DNA of 6,823 bases from Gammaproteobacteria bacterium (lineage in GTDB: Bacteria > Pseudomonadota > Gammaproteobacteria > Steroidobacterales > JABDKV01), in assembly GCA_029862285.1 (NCBI GenBank), contig JAOTXR010000116.1:1-6823 (forward strand), read 5' to 3'. Shown here piece after piece: positions 6,812-6,823 of this stretch. Numbering within the stretch: position 1 is the first letter of the stretch; each line of letters starts with the position of its first letter. Made by a program: the position numbers and the translations under genes. The notes beneath the pieces are model-generated. The model was not told the DNA's origin. It saw only the letters and a list, made by a program, of their open reading frames with translations, and made no database searches.

Positions 6812-6823
6812 ATGGCGCGGCGG
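6812..6823 (+). CDS. Possible start of a REP-associated tyrosine transposase (four codons only, cut by window edge)
   Basis: After the palindrome, ATG at 6812 is followed by GCG CGG CGG, reading M-A-R-R up to the window's last base. RAYT/Y1-family (IS200-like) transposases often begin M-A-R-[RKP]-x-R and often follow a GGGGACA-type palindrome directly. Four codons cannot establish a gene, and no good ribosome binding site is visible, as the stem itself fills that space. This is a guess from context. Confidence 0.25.

Overview
The window looks like a moderately GC-rich gammaproteobacterial chromosome. DgkA and Tpx resemble their E. coli counterparts closely, and GcvP is split into two subunits. 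I cannot name the genus. The codon and base texture looks even throughout, apart from a repeat-rich right edge.

Layout: the minus strand carries one long transcription unit, read from right to left. It begins with a tandem glycine riboswitch (about 6066-6251) and a terminator-like hairpin (6027-6064). Next come gcvT, gcvH, gcvPA, tpx, gcvPB and dgkA, nearly all overlapping or almost touching. After a 97-bp gap, the same strand carries the N-terminal part of an exported serine protease of the eukaryotic-like Nma111/DEG7 type, cut by the window's left edge. On the plus strand, divergent from gcvT, lies phhB (pterin-4a-carbinolamine dehydratase). Directly after its stop codon come three GGGGACA repeats and a perfect 22-bp-arm palindrome, followed by an ATG whose four visible codons read M-A-R-R. 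This arrangement resembles the upstream region of REP-associated tyrosine transposase (RAYT) genes.

How the genes work together: GcvPA and GcvPB form the heteromeric PLP-dependent glycine decarboxylase. It loads an aminomethyl group onto lipoyl-GcvH, and GcvT passes it to tetrahydrofolate, releasing ammonia. The L-protein (lipoamide dehydrogenase) is not in the window. The two-aptamer riboswitch lets glycine control the whole unit. The most unusual arrangement is the thiol peroxidase gene tpx, placed precisely between the genes for the two halves of the P-protein and apparently co-transcribed with them. dgkA is joined to the end of gcvPB by a one-base overlap, so it should also come under glycine control unless it has its own promoter.

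The most rewarding places for a second look are the tpx insertion in the split gcvP, the riboswitch expression platform with its repeated GATCGG/CCGATC segments, the Nma111-like protease, and the palindrome with the possible transposase start at the right edge.
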